NCBI RefSeq assembly: GCF_026212465.1
Contig: NC_080063.1
Location: forward strand, 4,762,755 to 4,826,754
Source of the DNA: Amaranthus tricolor
Taxonomy: Eukaryota; Streptophyta; Magnoliopsida; Caryophyllales; Amaranthaceae
Length of the DNA stretch: 64,000 bases
Reading direction: 5' to 3'
A model generated the notes under the pieces. That model had not been told where the DNA came from. It saw nothing but the letters and a program-made list of their open reading frames with translations, and searched no databases. Of this stretch, positions 54,224 to 64,000 are shown one piece after another; the first letter of the stretch is position 1, and every line of letters starts with the position of its first letter. The position numbers and the translations under genes were made by a program.

Positions 54224-57200
54224 TGTCAAAAACGGTTAAAAACGCATAAAATTGCAACTTAACACGTAATTTCTAGCATATGACTATGATATTGAATTCT
54301 AACCACTTCAACACATTAATATATACCAAATAGTGTTGTGTGCCAAGTTTCGCGCATAGCAAACCAAGTTTAAGCTACTTTACGCGCGAAATTGACAAAA
54401 ACACTTAAAAACGCTTAAAATCGCAACTTAACACGTAATTTATAGCATATAACTATGATTTTCAATTCTATCCACTTCAACACAATAATATATACCTAAT
54501 AGTGTTGTGTGCCAAGTTTCGTGCAAATTTGATACAAATGTGGTTGTATGAAATGAAGATACCAAAGGAGCGCACACAAGGCTGCATACAGACCTCACGA
54601 CACAGCAGCAAACCAGTGACCAGACCACCTTGCACGACACGTGGAGACCGAACCTATGCATCCAGGACCTAGGCTAAAGTGGAAATGGATTCTTGGTACT
54701 TGGATCTAGCTATCAAGGTCCTAAAACCATTCTAACAATCCCCGTGGACTCCTAGAAGCTGAGCTGAAGGAGGGCTGCTCGACAGTTTGCTAGATCACAA
54801 TTGTCTAAGTGTTTGTGGTTGTTTCATGTTCTTTTCATGATCATTTGTAGTTTTTGTCTGTGTCATTAATCAAAGCTTCCACACAGCATTAATCCTTGCA
54901 TAACCAAGGCCTTAATCAGCCCCGGTTTCGCATCAAAACAAAGTTTGAGCTACAATATGCGCAAAAGTGTCAAAAACGATTAAAAACGCATAAAATCGCA
55001 ACTTAACACGTAATTTCTAGCATATGAATATGATTTTCAATTCTAACCACTTCAACACAATAATATATACCAAATAGTGTTGTGTGCCAAGTTTCGCGCA
55101 TAACAAACCAAGTTTGAGCTACTTTACGCGCGAAATTGATAAAAGCGCTTAAAAACGCTTAAAATCGCAACTTAACACGTAATTTCTTGCATATAACTAT
55201 GATTTTCAATTCTATCCACTTCAACACAATAATATATACCTAATAGTGTTGTGTGCCAAGTTTCGTTCAAATTTGATACAAATGTGGTTGTATGAAATGA
55301 AGATACCAAAGGAGCGCACACAAGGCTGCATACAGACCTCACGACACAGCAGCAAACCAGTGACCAGACCACCTTGCACGACACGTGGAGACCAAACCTA
55401 TGCATCCAGGACCTAGGCTAAAGTGGAAATGGAATCCTTGTACTTGGATCTAGCTATCTATGTCCTAAAACCATTCTAACAATCCTCGTGGACTCCTAGA
55501 AGCTGAGCTGAAAGAGGGCTGCTCAACAGTTTGCTAGATCAGAATTGTCTAAGTGTTTGTGCTTGTTTCGTGTTCTTTTCATGATCATTTGTAGTTTTTG
55601 TCTGTGTCATTAATCAAAGCTTCCGCACAACATTAATCCTTGCATAACCAAGGCCTTAATCAGCCCCGGTTTTGCATCAAAACCAAGTTTGAGGTACTTT
55701 ATGCGCAAAAGTGTCAAAAACGGTTAAAAACGCATAAAATCACAACTTAAAACGTAATTTCAAGCATATGAATATGATTTTCAATTCTAACCACTTCAAC
55801 ACAATAATATATACCAAATAGTGTTGTGTGCCATGTTTCGTCTTAACAAACCAAGTTTGAGCTACTTTACGCGCGAAATTGACAAAAACGCTTAAATACG
55901 CTTAAAATCGCAACTTAACACGTAATTTCTAGCATATAACTAAGATTTTCAATTCTATCCACTTCAACACAATATATACGTAATAGTGTTGTGTGCCAAG
56001 TTTCGTGCAAATCTGATACAAATGTGGTTGTTTGAAATGAAGATACCAAAGGAGCGCACACAAGGCTGCATACAGACCTCATGACACAGCAGCAAACCAG
56101 TGACCAGACCACCTTGCACGACACGTGGAGACCAAACCTATGCATCCAGGACCTAGGCTAAAGTGGAAATGGAATCCTTGTACTTGGATCTAGCTATCTA
56201 GGTCCTAAAACCATTCTAACAATCCTCGTGGACTCCTAGAAGCTGAGATGAAGGAGAACTGCTCGACAGTTTGCTAGATCAGAATTGTCTAAGTGTTTGT
56301 GGTTGTTTCGCGTTCTTTTCATGATCATTTGTAGTTTTTGTCTGTGTCATTAATCAAAGCTTCCGCAAAACATTAATACTTGCATAACCAAGGCCTTAAT
56401 CAGCCCCGGTTTCGCATCAAAACCAAGTTTGAGCTACTTTATGCGCAAAAGTGTCAAAAACGATTAAAAATGCATAAAATCGCAACTTAACACGTAATTT
56501 CAAGCATATGAATATGATATTCAATTCTAACCACTTCCACACACTAATATATACCAAATAGCGTTGTGTGCCAAGTTTCGCGAATAACAAACCAAGTTTG
56601 AGCATCTTTACGCGCGAAATTGACAAAAACGCTTAAAATCGCAACTTAACACGTAATTTATAGCATATAACTATGATTTTCAATTCTATCCACTTCAACT
56701 CAATAATATATACCTAATAGTGTTGTGTGCCAAGTTTCGTGCAAATCTGATACAAATGTGGTTGTATGAAATGAAGATACCAAACGAGCGCACACAAGGC
56801 TGCATACAGACCTCACGACACAGCAGCAAACCAATGACCAGACCACCTTGCACGACACGTGGAGACCAAACCTATGCATCCAGGACCTAGGCTAAAGTGG
56901 AAATGGAATCCTTGTACTTGGATCTAGCTATCTAGGTCCTAAAACCATTCTAACAATCCTCGTGGACTCCTAGAAGCTGAGCTGAAGGAGAACTGCTCGA
57001 CAGTTTGCTTGATCAGAATTGTCTAAGTGTTTGTGGTTGTTTCGTGTTCTTTTCATGATCATTTGTACTTTTTGTCTGTGTCATTAATCAAAGCTTCCGC
57101 ACAACATTAATCCTTGTATAACCAAGGCCTTAATCAGCCCCGGTTTCGCATCAAAACCAAGTTTGAGCTACTTTATGCGCAAAAGTGTCAAAAACGGTTA

Positions 57201-58366
57201 AAAACGTATAAAATCGCAACTTAACACGTAATTTCAAGCATATGAATATGATTTTCAATTCTAACCACTTCAACACAATAATATATACCAAATAGTGTTG
57301 TGTGCCAAGTTTCGTGCTTAACAAACCAAGTTTGAGCTACTTTACGCGCGAAATTGACAAAAACGCTTAAAAACGCTTAAAATCGCAACTAAACACGTAA
57401 TTTCTAGCATATAACTATGATTTTCAATTCTATCCACTTCAACACAATAATATATACATAATAGTGTTGTGTGCCAAATTCGTGCAAATCTGATACAAAT
57501 GTGGTTGTATGAAATGAAGATACCAAAGGAGCGCACACAAGGCTGCATACAGACCTCACGACACAGCAGCAAACCAGTGACCAGACCACCTTGCACGACA
57601 CGTGCAGACCAAACCTATGCATCCAGGACCTAGGCTAAAGAGGAAATGGAATCCTTGTACTTGTATCTAGCTATCTAGGTCCTAAAACCATTCTAACAAT
57701 CCTCGTGGACTCCTAGAAGCTGAGCTGAAGGAGAACTGCTCGACAGTTTGCTAGATCAGAATTGTCTAAGTGTTTGTGGTTGTTTCGCGTTCTTTTCATG
57801 ATCATTTATAGTTTTTGTCTGTGTCATTAATCAAAGCTTCCGCAAAACATTAGTACTTTCATAACCAAGGCCTTAATCAGCCCCGGTTTCGCATCAAAAC
57901 CAAGTTTGAGCTACTTTATGCGCTAAAGTGTCAAAAACGGTTAAAAACGCATAAAATCGCAACTTAACACGTAATTTCTAGCATATGAATAAGATATTCA
58001 ATTCTAACCACTTCAACACAATAATATATACCAAATAGTGTTGTGTGCCAGGTTTTGTGCATAACAAACCAAGATTGAGCTACTTTACGCGCGAAATTGA
58101 CAAAAACGCTTAAAAACGCTTAAAATCGCAACTTAACACGTAATTTCTAGCATATAACTATGATTTTCAATTCTATCCACTTCAACACAATAATATATAC
58201 CTAATAGTGTTGTGTGCCAAGTTTCGTGCAAATCTGATACAAATGTGGTTGTATGAAATGAAGATATCAAAGGAGCGCACACAAGCCTGCATACAGACCT
58301 CACGACACAGCAGCATACCAGTGACCAGATCACCTTGCATGACACGTGGAGACCAAACCTATGCAT
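54224..58366. repeat. Tandem array of about 740-bp units
   Basis: The marker CCTATGCATCCA lies near 54655, 55398, 56138, 56872, 57615 and 58359, giving spacings of 734-744 bp: five full periods and partial ends. Each unit also contains a submotif of about 170 bp twice in direct orientation (CAACTTAACACGTAATTTCTAGCATAT..., for example at about 55000 and 55170). Copies differ by a few percent. A minus-strand open frame of about 75 codons recurs in most units, but the shared frame follows from the repeat itself. The array lies in the intron before the Cys-box exon of the second gene. Confidence 0.9.
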
Positions 58367-61133
58367 CCAATGCAAACTACAAACGCAAATTTAAAATCAA
58401 CAAATTAAAGATTAGGTGACTTTAAAAATCAAAAGATAAGCTTAATTTCAAAAATAAAACTTACTCTTCCACATATGGAACCAGAATGAATGTGTGTTTA
58501 GATGCAAGGGAATTAGTCAAAGCAGTCTCAATGTATGCTCTGATGTCATCTGGATCATTTACACATTTACTACCCGAAATCGACTCTGGACAAAACCATC
58601 CAATTTTTATTCGAGGTTCGCAAGAATTTAGCTCCTCGTAAGCCGCACTAAACTCACAAATAAGAAAATTTTGTTAGTAATTCGGTCATTAAAACAATTA
58701 AACAACAATGCCTAACTTGTAAGATAATGAACATCACCTCATGTAGACATGAAAAAGAGCTACGTTCAGCATCTCTCCTCTCAAAAATTGCCCGATGTCA
58801 CTAGGACCAATAATTACAAATGGGCTCTCTAAAAAGCAGTATTGCTCCTTCAGCAGATTCAGAATGAGTGGGTCCTCCTCACTTATGCGAGATGCACAAT
58901 AATGCAGTCATTTGCAATCTTGAGAGAGATCTTTTAGCTCCTCATCAGTCAAAATTGGAGTGTTTGGCATCGACTTTGACCCAGTCGACACCTTTGTTGA
59001 GGAACCGACCTCTCTCCAAGATCTCTTTGGACTCTTTTGCTATTTCAATTTATACAATTAAATTAGTGTGAGCATGCAATTAAAAAAATAAAAAATAATA
59101 AGGTACAAATGATTCTTACCATGTTAGTGAATCGAACCCAAGCATATGGCCATGTGATGAAACTACCTAGAGCGTGTGAGAGTTTCTCAAGGCTCCATGC
59201 TAGCAATGGAACCGGGAGTGAGAAATCTTCAAACCTCTTTACAATAGTTTCCACGGCCACACTGATGTGGCTACTTGTAACAGGCATTGAATGCACTGTT
59301 TGGCCCTCTTTGTTTGGCTGGGCCACACCATATGCAACCACAGTTAAGTCGCCATCACTAGCAACACCTAACTGAGGCAGCAAAAGAGAACAAGGAGTCG
59401 CCTCCTGAAAATTGTGTCGTTTAGTATAATAAGAATCATAATAAAATATTAAAACGCATTGCAATTTAAATTAATAAGTGCTTATATATTTAAAAACTAT
59501 GTACCTGTAGCACTGGCTCTGGAGTTGGCTCCGGATTTTGAGTAACGAAGTTTATGCTCTCCGGTGTGGGGTTTTCCCCTTCAGGGGTATTAGTAATGAG
59601 CTGGGATGCTACGCGGGTAATGGACTTGGGTGTTGGCTCGACCAAAGCGTTAGGATCCCCATGTTGACTTTCTTGATCCTCGACAATCAGGTTTGCCAAG
59701 TCAACAATGGGATCTCCCATCTTCTGTAACACGGCGGCCAGCTTGGCGAGAACGTCCTTCGTAATCTCCGCTCGGAGGGTTGCTACTTCATCCCGCAGCG
59801 CCGTTCGGGATTGAGTAGCAACACACTCTTTGCCGAATGCCTTCTGTAGCCCCACGCGGACGCCTCCTTTTCCGACTACCCGCCCACTGTGGTCTTTCCC
59901 TAAGACCATATGCAATGCGTCAACATTGCCTCTTGGGGTGAACTCCCCCGTAGCTTCTTTTTTCCTTCCAGCCTATCTGTTCAAATAAAAAGTGACATAT
60001 ATAGCAATTAGTATAAGTACATCAAAGCCAAAGAATACAAAACAAATCACGCACAATACAACATTTCAAAACTCACCACAACATCAGCAACCTTCTTCGT
60101 TCCCGGATCATTAATGGTAAATTTACCACTTGCATCTCAGAAATAAAGCCTGCAATACCAATCACGCTCCCGATCTCCAGCAGGAGTATTCACGGATGCG
60201 GAGGTAGTCGTAGATGAGGGCGTGGATGAACTTTGATTGGGGTATAAACCCGCATCCACCCACTCTTTTCGGACCTCATCGTACGTTTTTTGGCCCAAGC
60301 GATGGTAAAACTTCCTTTTGATTGCAGAATCAGAAGCTTTACCACGCTTTTCCTAATTAATCAATAGAAATCGAATGTCATGTATTAGTTTAATGACTGA
60401 ATCAAAAGAAGTAAATTCAAATTGGTAAACTATAATATAACATGAAATACTTACAACTTCTATGGGAGTTGTTCTTTTGGCAAAAAAGGCCTCCCAATCC
60501 CTCTTCGATATGTGACCCCAAATTTCGTAGGGCATCTTCGAAGGTGATTGCTCTCCACCTTCGTTTCCTATTTTGATCTTTTTGGTCGTACGGGCACGCC
60601 TCTTCGTAATCCAGCCAGTTACTAGGTTGGATTTAAAATCTTTGAATCTTTCAGCAACAGCTGAAAGAAACACATTCTTCTTGTCCTCATCGCTCTCGAT
60701 GTGGAAAACATTCTACAAAAAAAATTTATATTTATTACTGTCAATCAAATTAATTTTAAAATGAAACTAAATGAGTAAAAATAGTAAAGTTGCTTTACCA
60801 CAGTATCATTCCATAGAGAGTTTTTCAAACCCTCTGGAACCTCGTTCCATGCGTGCAATATGAAAAGCTTGCGGATACATAGACCCACTTGTTTTTCATA
60901 TTGCCTACGCCATTTTCCGCAGGGTTGACCCAATGCATTGTATTCCAAATGCATGGATTCTGTGACTTTGAGGTTTTTCGTAAGACCTCGCCCTTTTCTT
61001 TTCTTACTGGTAGTGAGCATCCATTGGTGGGGCGTCTTCAATCTCAAAATCATTGTCAATCGGTGGAGCGTCTTCAGCCATACGCTCGTATCTCACAATT
61101 TGGTCCTCTTTGCTGTCATACCATGTTAAATTA

Positions 61134-61647
61134 GGCTGGACTTATTGTGAATGCCAGCATATTAACGGGGGGACACAAGTGCACACACTTCATAAGCCAA
61201 GGAGATATATACCATCCCAAAACCATATGGCAATGGGAAGAAGGTCTCTAATAGCTTATAAAGTGTGCACACCATTTTCAATTTATCGATGTGGGACAAC
61301 TCATCCCAACACCCCCCCTCACATGCGAATCCCCGTCAAGTTCGCATGTGGGAGTAATCAATTAGGGTAGGAACGCCATTCTTTTCGAACCTACCATTTT
61401 TAAATTATTGATCAAACCATCGGCTCTGATACCATGTTAAATTAGGCTGAACTTATTGTAAATGCCAGCATATTAACGGGGGAACACAAGTGCACACACT
61501 TCATAAGCCAAAGAGATATATACCATCCCAAAACCATATGGCCACTATCAAATAACTGTTAAGTAACCTCCAATTACTATGTAACTGATATGTAACTGTA
61601 ATTAACCCTAATCTAGTGTACTGGACAGTTTATTTCATGTTCTAACA
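61134..61647 (-). mobile_element. Small LTR element with a chimeric LTR
   Basis: On the minus strand: LTR A 61647-61435 (TGTTAGAACATG...TTTAACA), primer binding site TGGTATCAGAGCC, 123 bp of internal DNA, purine tract GTGAGGGGGGG, and LTR B 61311-61134 (TGTTGGGATGAG...TTTAACA). The last 120 bp or so of both LTRs are nearly identical, but their first parts are unrelated. LTR A's first part directly follows the Copia RNase H end and its purine tract. LTR B has GTCCCACATCG at 61297-61287 and a TTTATAA box 24 bp further on. The host gene resumes right after LTR B (YDSKEDQIVRY). Confidence 0.65.
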
Positions 61648-62165
61648 CTCCCTCTCAAGTTGGGTAGTAGGGTCACCAACACCCAACTTGCACAAAACTT
61701 CTTCAAAGAACTGAGATCGAACTGCCTTTGTGTGAATATCCGCTAGTTGATCCTTTGACTTGACATGTGGAAGTTTGATCACTTGTGCTTCTAGTTTTTC
61801 TTTTATAAAATGTCGATCAACTTCTACATGTTTTGTGCGATCGTGTTGAACCGGATTCTCTGAAATGTTGATTGCCGCTTGATTATCACAGTATAGCTCA
61901 CAACTCCTCGTAGGGGTGAATCCCAGTTCAGATAGTAACTTTCTTAGCCACAGAACTTCTGCAATTCCCTTGGCTACACCTCTGAATTCAGCTTCCGCAC
62001 TGGACATGGCCACCACTTTTTGTTTCTTGCTCCTCCACGTAACTAGATTTCCTCCTAATAATGTAAAGTAGCCCGATGTTGACTTCCTATCGTCTCTGTC
62101 TCCTGCCCAGTCAGCGTCTGTATATGCCACAAGATCAAGGTGTCCATTCTTCTGATATAAACCGA
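61642..62165 (-). pseudogene. Copia RNase H end of an LTR retrotransposon
   Basis: The frame reads HLDLVAYTDADWAGDRDDRKSTSGY..., then WRSKKQKVVAMSSAEAEFRG, LYCDNQAAINISENPVQHDRTKHVE and the stop within the LTR start. These are the conserved C-terminal RNase H motifs of plant Ty1/Copia polyproteins (DADWAG, SSAEAE, CDN, RTKHI/VEVD). The remainder of the polyprotein is missing; the break with CACTA sequence lies near 62165. The purine tract GAGAGGGAG precedes LTR A. Confidence 0.85.
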
Positions 62166-62272
62166 GGTCTCAATCTCGGTGACAATTTCGTCTCTGAATA
62201 GATGCATTGTATATCAGTACCTGAAAGAGTATGAATAGAAATATATTAGAACATAAGCTAAGTAATATTAAG

Positions 62273-62390
62273 AATATGACTATGATTTACTATTCTAATA
62301 CGTTCAACACAATAATATATAACAAATAGTGTTATGTGCAAAGTTTCATGCAAAACAAACCAAGTGCCAAAAAACTTTTAAAAGCTTTAA
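62273..62390. repeat. Diverged copy of the half-unit of the 740-bp array
   Basis: The segment TATGATTTACTATTC...TTCAACACAATAATATATAAC...AATAGTGTTATGTGC matches the 170-bp submotif of the array at 54224-58366 with many changes. It lies about 4 kb away, just after the stop codon of the TNP2-type gene. Confidence 0.65.
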
Positions 62391-62407
62391 ATTCATATCT
62401 TGTGAAT

Positions 62408-64000
62408 CACTTAATTCAAATGTATTCCTTCCGTGTGATCTACACGCATATAACCAACATCTACATCATCTTGATCCACTGATTTTTGATTGATAAAGGG
62501 AGGGGAGTCTTCAAAAGCATCATATTCTTCCTCATCCTCAACATCACCTATACCAAGGATACTTCTTTTTCCCGGTACAACAATAGACCATTTTTTATCA
62601 GAAGGGTCTACAATGTAGAATACTTGCTTGGCTTGTGTGGCTAGTATGAATGGCTCCTCACTATCACGAAAACGAGCTAAGTCTACAAAAGTGAATCCAC
62701 AAGGGTCGTCATTTTTTATGCATCGTCGATTATTATCTACCCACTTACATTTGAAAAGACCAATATTGAAAGTAGAGCAGTCATGCTCCCATATTTCATG
62801 TACCCGCCCGTAGTATACCAATTTAGCATCAACCGGCGCTTGATCTTTCGCACTCGTGTAAAATGTAGATGACGCCAAAATAGAAACCCCACTATTCTGT
62901 AGATACGATGACTTCTTGTCTTGACCCTCAGTCCAAAATGTGAAGCCATTGACATCGTAACCCTCATATTTGTTGACATCATCATGAGGACCAAAAGCTA
63001 ACCACTTAACAATTTCGGATACACCCTTGAGTACTTCGCATATTACTCGATTATGAAACCAATTAATAAACGTCTTGTTATGCAACTGCATCAATGCCCT
63101 ATCCTCTTTAGAAGGATGTTTTGCGCGCAATATATCAAAATTCTCACTCAAAAAAGGATGAACTTCCGCAATATGATGCAACACATACAAGTGTGCTTGT
63201 AGAAGGCTTTCTCGATGAGGTGTGACCTATTTGGAGCCAATTGTTCCTTTTTCCTCAAGCCTTCCTTCATGTCTAGAGGTGGGAAGTCCAATAGGCTTTG
63301 CCATGGCCAAATACTCGGCTATAAAGTTACTAATCTCATCGCTCACAGTGCCTTGAATCATACGCCCCTCGGGTTGTGCTAGATTCCTCACCTTGTTTTG
63401 TAAAACACCCATGTGTCTTTCAAAAGGATAACACCACCTTAAAAAAACTGGATCCAAAAGCTTGATCTCACGAACGAGATAGACAATAAGATGAACCATA
63501 ATGTTAAAGAAAGAAGGTGGAAAATACATCTCAAACTTGCATAAAGTTACAATCACGTCGAGTTAAAGTGCATCAAGTTTAAAGGGATCAAGATCTTTAC
63601 TACAAATTGTGTTGAAGAACGAACATAGCTCGGTAATAGCATATCTCACATGTTTTGGCAATATTCCACGGCTTGCAATTGGTAAGAACACTTGCATCAT
63701 TACATGGCAATCGTGAGATTTCATGCTTCCCAACTTCAGCTCACCATTTAGGCTCACAAATCTCTTCATGTTGGATGAGTACCCAGACGGAACCTTAATG
63801 CCATACAAACACTCACAAAATGTCCGCTTCTCTACTTTGGACAATGTGTAGCAAGGTGGAGGCAAATAAACTTTGTCATTACTCATCTTCTTCTTACTGC
63901 CACCAACTTCATCAGCTCTATTTCTTTTCTTACTCACCTTAACATGTGCCCACAACTCCGGGTGAAGACCCTTACATTCAAACCAATCTCGCACGGCCCT
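62408..64000 (-). pseudogene. TNP2-type CACTA transposase, 3' part, element 2
   Basis: Read from the right edge, one frame continues from VRDWFECKGLHPELW through GIKVPSGYSSNMKRFVSL, HDCHVMMQVFLPIASRGILP, FEMYFPPSFFNIMVHLIVYL, PVFLRWCYPFERHMGVLQNKVRN (cut here as FLRWCYPFERHMG), PEGRMIQG, then DUF4216-like text (VNGFTFWTEGQDKKS, YGRVHEIWEHDCSTFNIGLF, CKWVD, PFILATQAKQVFYIVDP) and a C-terminal acidic region. Two stops interrupt it in frame: TAA at 63565-63563, where the family usually has Gln (LDAL-Q-), and TAG at 63229-63227. No indel is seen over about 528 codons, so decay is recent. The catalytic N-terminal part lies outside the window. Confidence 0.85.

Noticed and set aside
54590..54605. 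His-Trp words in the tandem unit (minus-strand frame GHWFAAVS) as the missing Ulp1 His box
   Set aside because: A stop codon follows at once, no Asp box follows, and the unit has no exon-like context, so this looks like coincidence.
54224..58366. CRISPR-like array
   Set aside because: The units are 740 bp, near-identical throughout, with no unique spacers; the DNA is from a plant nucleus.
54440..58375. Recurrent minus-strand frame of about 75 codons (MHRFGLHVSCKVVWSL...) in the tandem units
   Set aside because: The frame is shared because the repeat is shared. One unit has it broken, there is no known domain, and it lies within an intron of a transposon gene.

Overview
The window is nuclear DNA of a flowering plant, most likely a eudicot. 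It is strongly AT-rich, its genes have long introns with GT..AG borders, and it is dense in plant transposon types: CACTA elements with TNP2-like transposase, hAT, Mutator-like and Stowaway elements, Cassandra and other miniature LTR elements, and an RTE LINE end. I cannot name the species; Caryophyllales is only a weak guess.

Left part (about 1-31,000). Two paralogous plus-strand genes for a long-chain fatty alcohol oxidase (FAD-dependent GMC oxidoreductase) lie in tandem. Gene A (2132-18344) has four exons with an intron of about 10.5 kb; gene B (23991-30927) has three. The two match exon by exon, but the last intron of gene A is absent from gene B, where the same sequence is one continuous exon. 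Both look intact. Their introns and the space between them hold Stowaway-type MITEs, hAT-like elements with 8-bp target duplications, two foldback elements with long terminal inverted repeats (one with a perfect 9-bp duplication), and AT arrays. They are the only convincing host protein genes in the window.

Middle part (31,750-41,795). A CACTA element of about 10 kb is bounded by CACTACAAAAAAC termini and a 3-bp ACA target duplication. On the minus strand it carries a decayed TNP2-type transposase (38317-40968) and a better preserved second gene (33241-34757). A hAT-like element (36364-38168, duplication GTTATTAT) is inserted in it, and inside that lies a U5 snRNA-like sequence with snRNA-type promoter motifs (about 37365-37645). 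One terminal region is followed by a (TA)n array of almost 1 kb.

Right part (41,796-64,000). Further repeats follow: a Stowaway, an RTE LINE end, a three-layer palindromic element (46693-48503), a TIR element with a GC-rich interior, a third copy of the GGACACG hAT-like family, a Copia gag fragment, a Cassandra solo LTR with 5S rRNA-like sequence, and a 269-bp LTR element with 72-bp LTRs. A second CACTA element starts at 53272 and runs off the right edge. It carries a gene with a Ulp1-like cysteine protease end (53851-61133), a 4.1-kb array of about 740-bp tandem repeats in one intron of that gene, a nested chimeric LTR pair with Copia RNase H, and the 3' part of a TNP2 gene with two in-frame stops.

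All calls were made by eye. Exon borders, element borders and identities are readings, not computed alignments.
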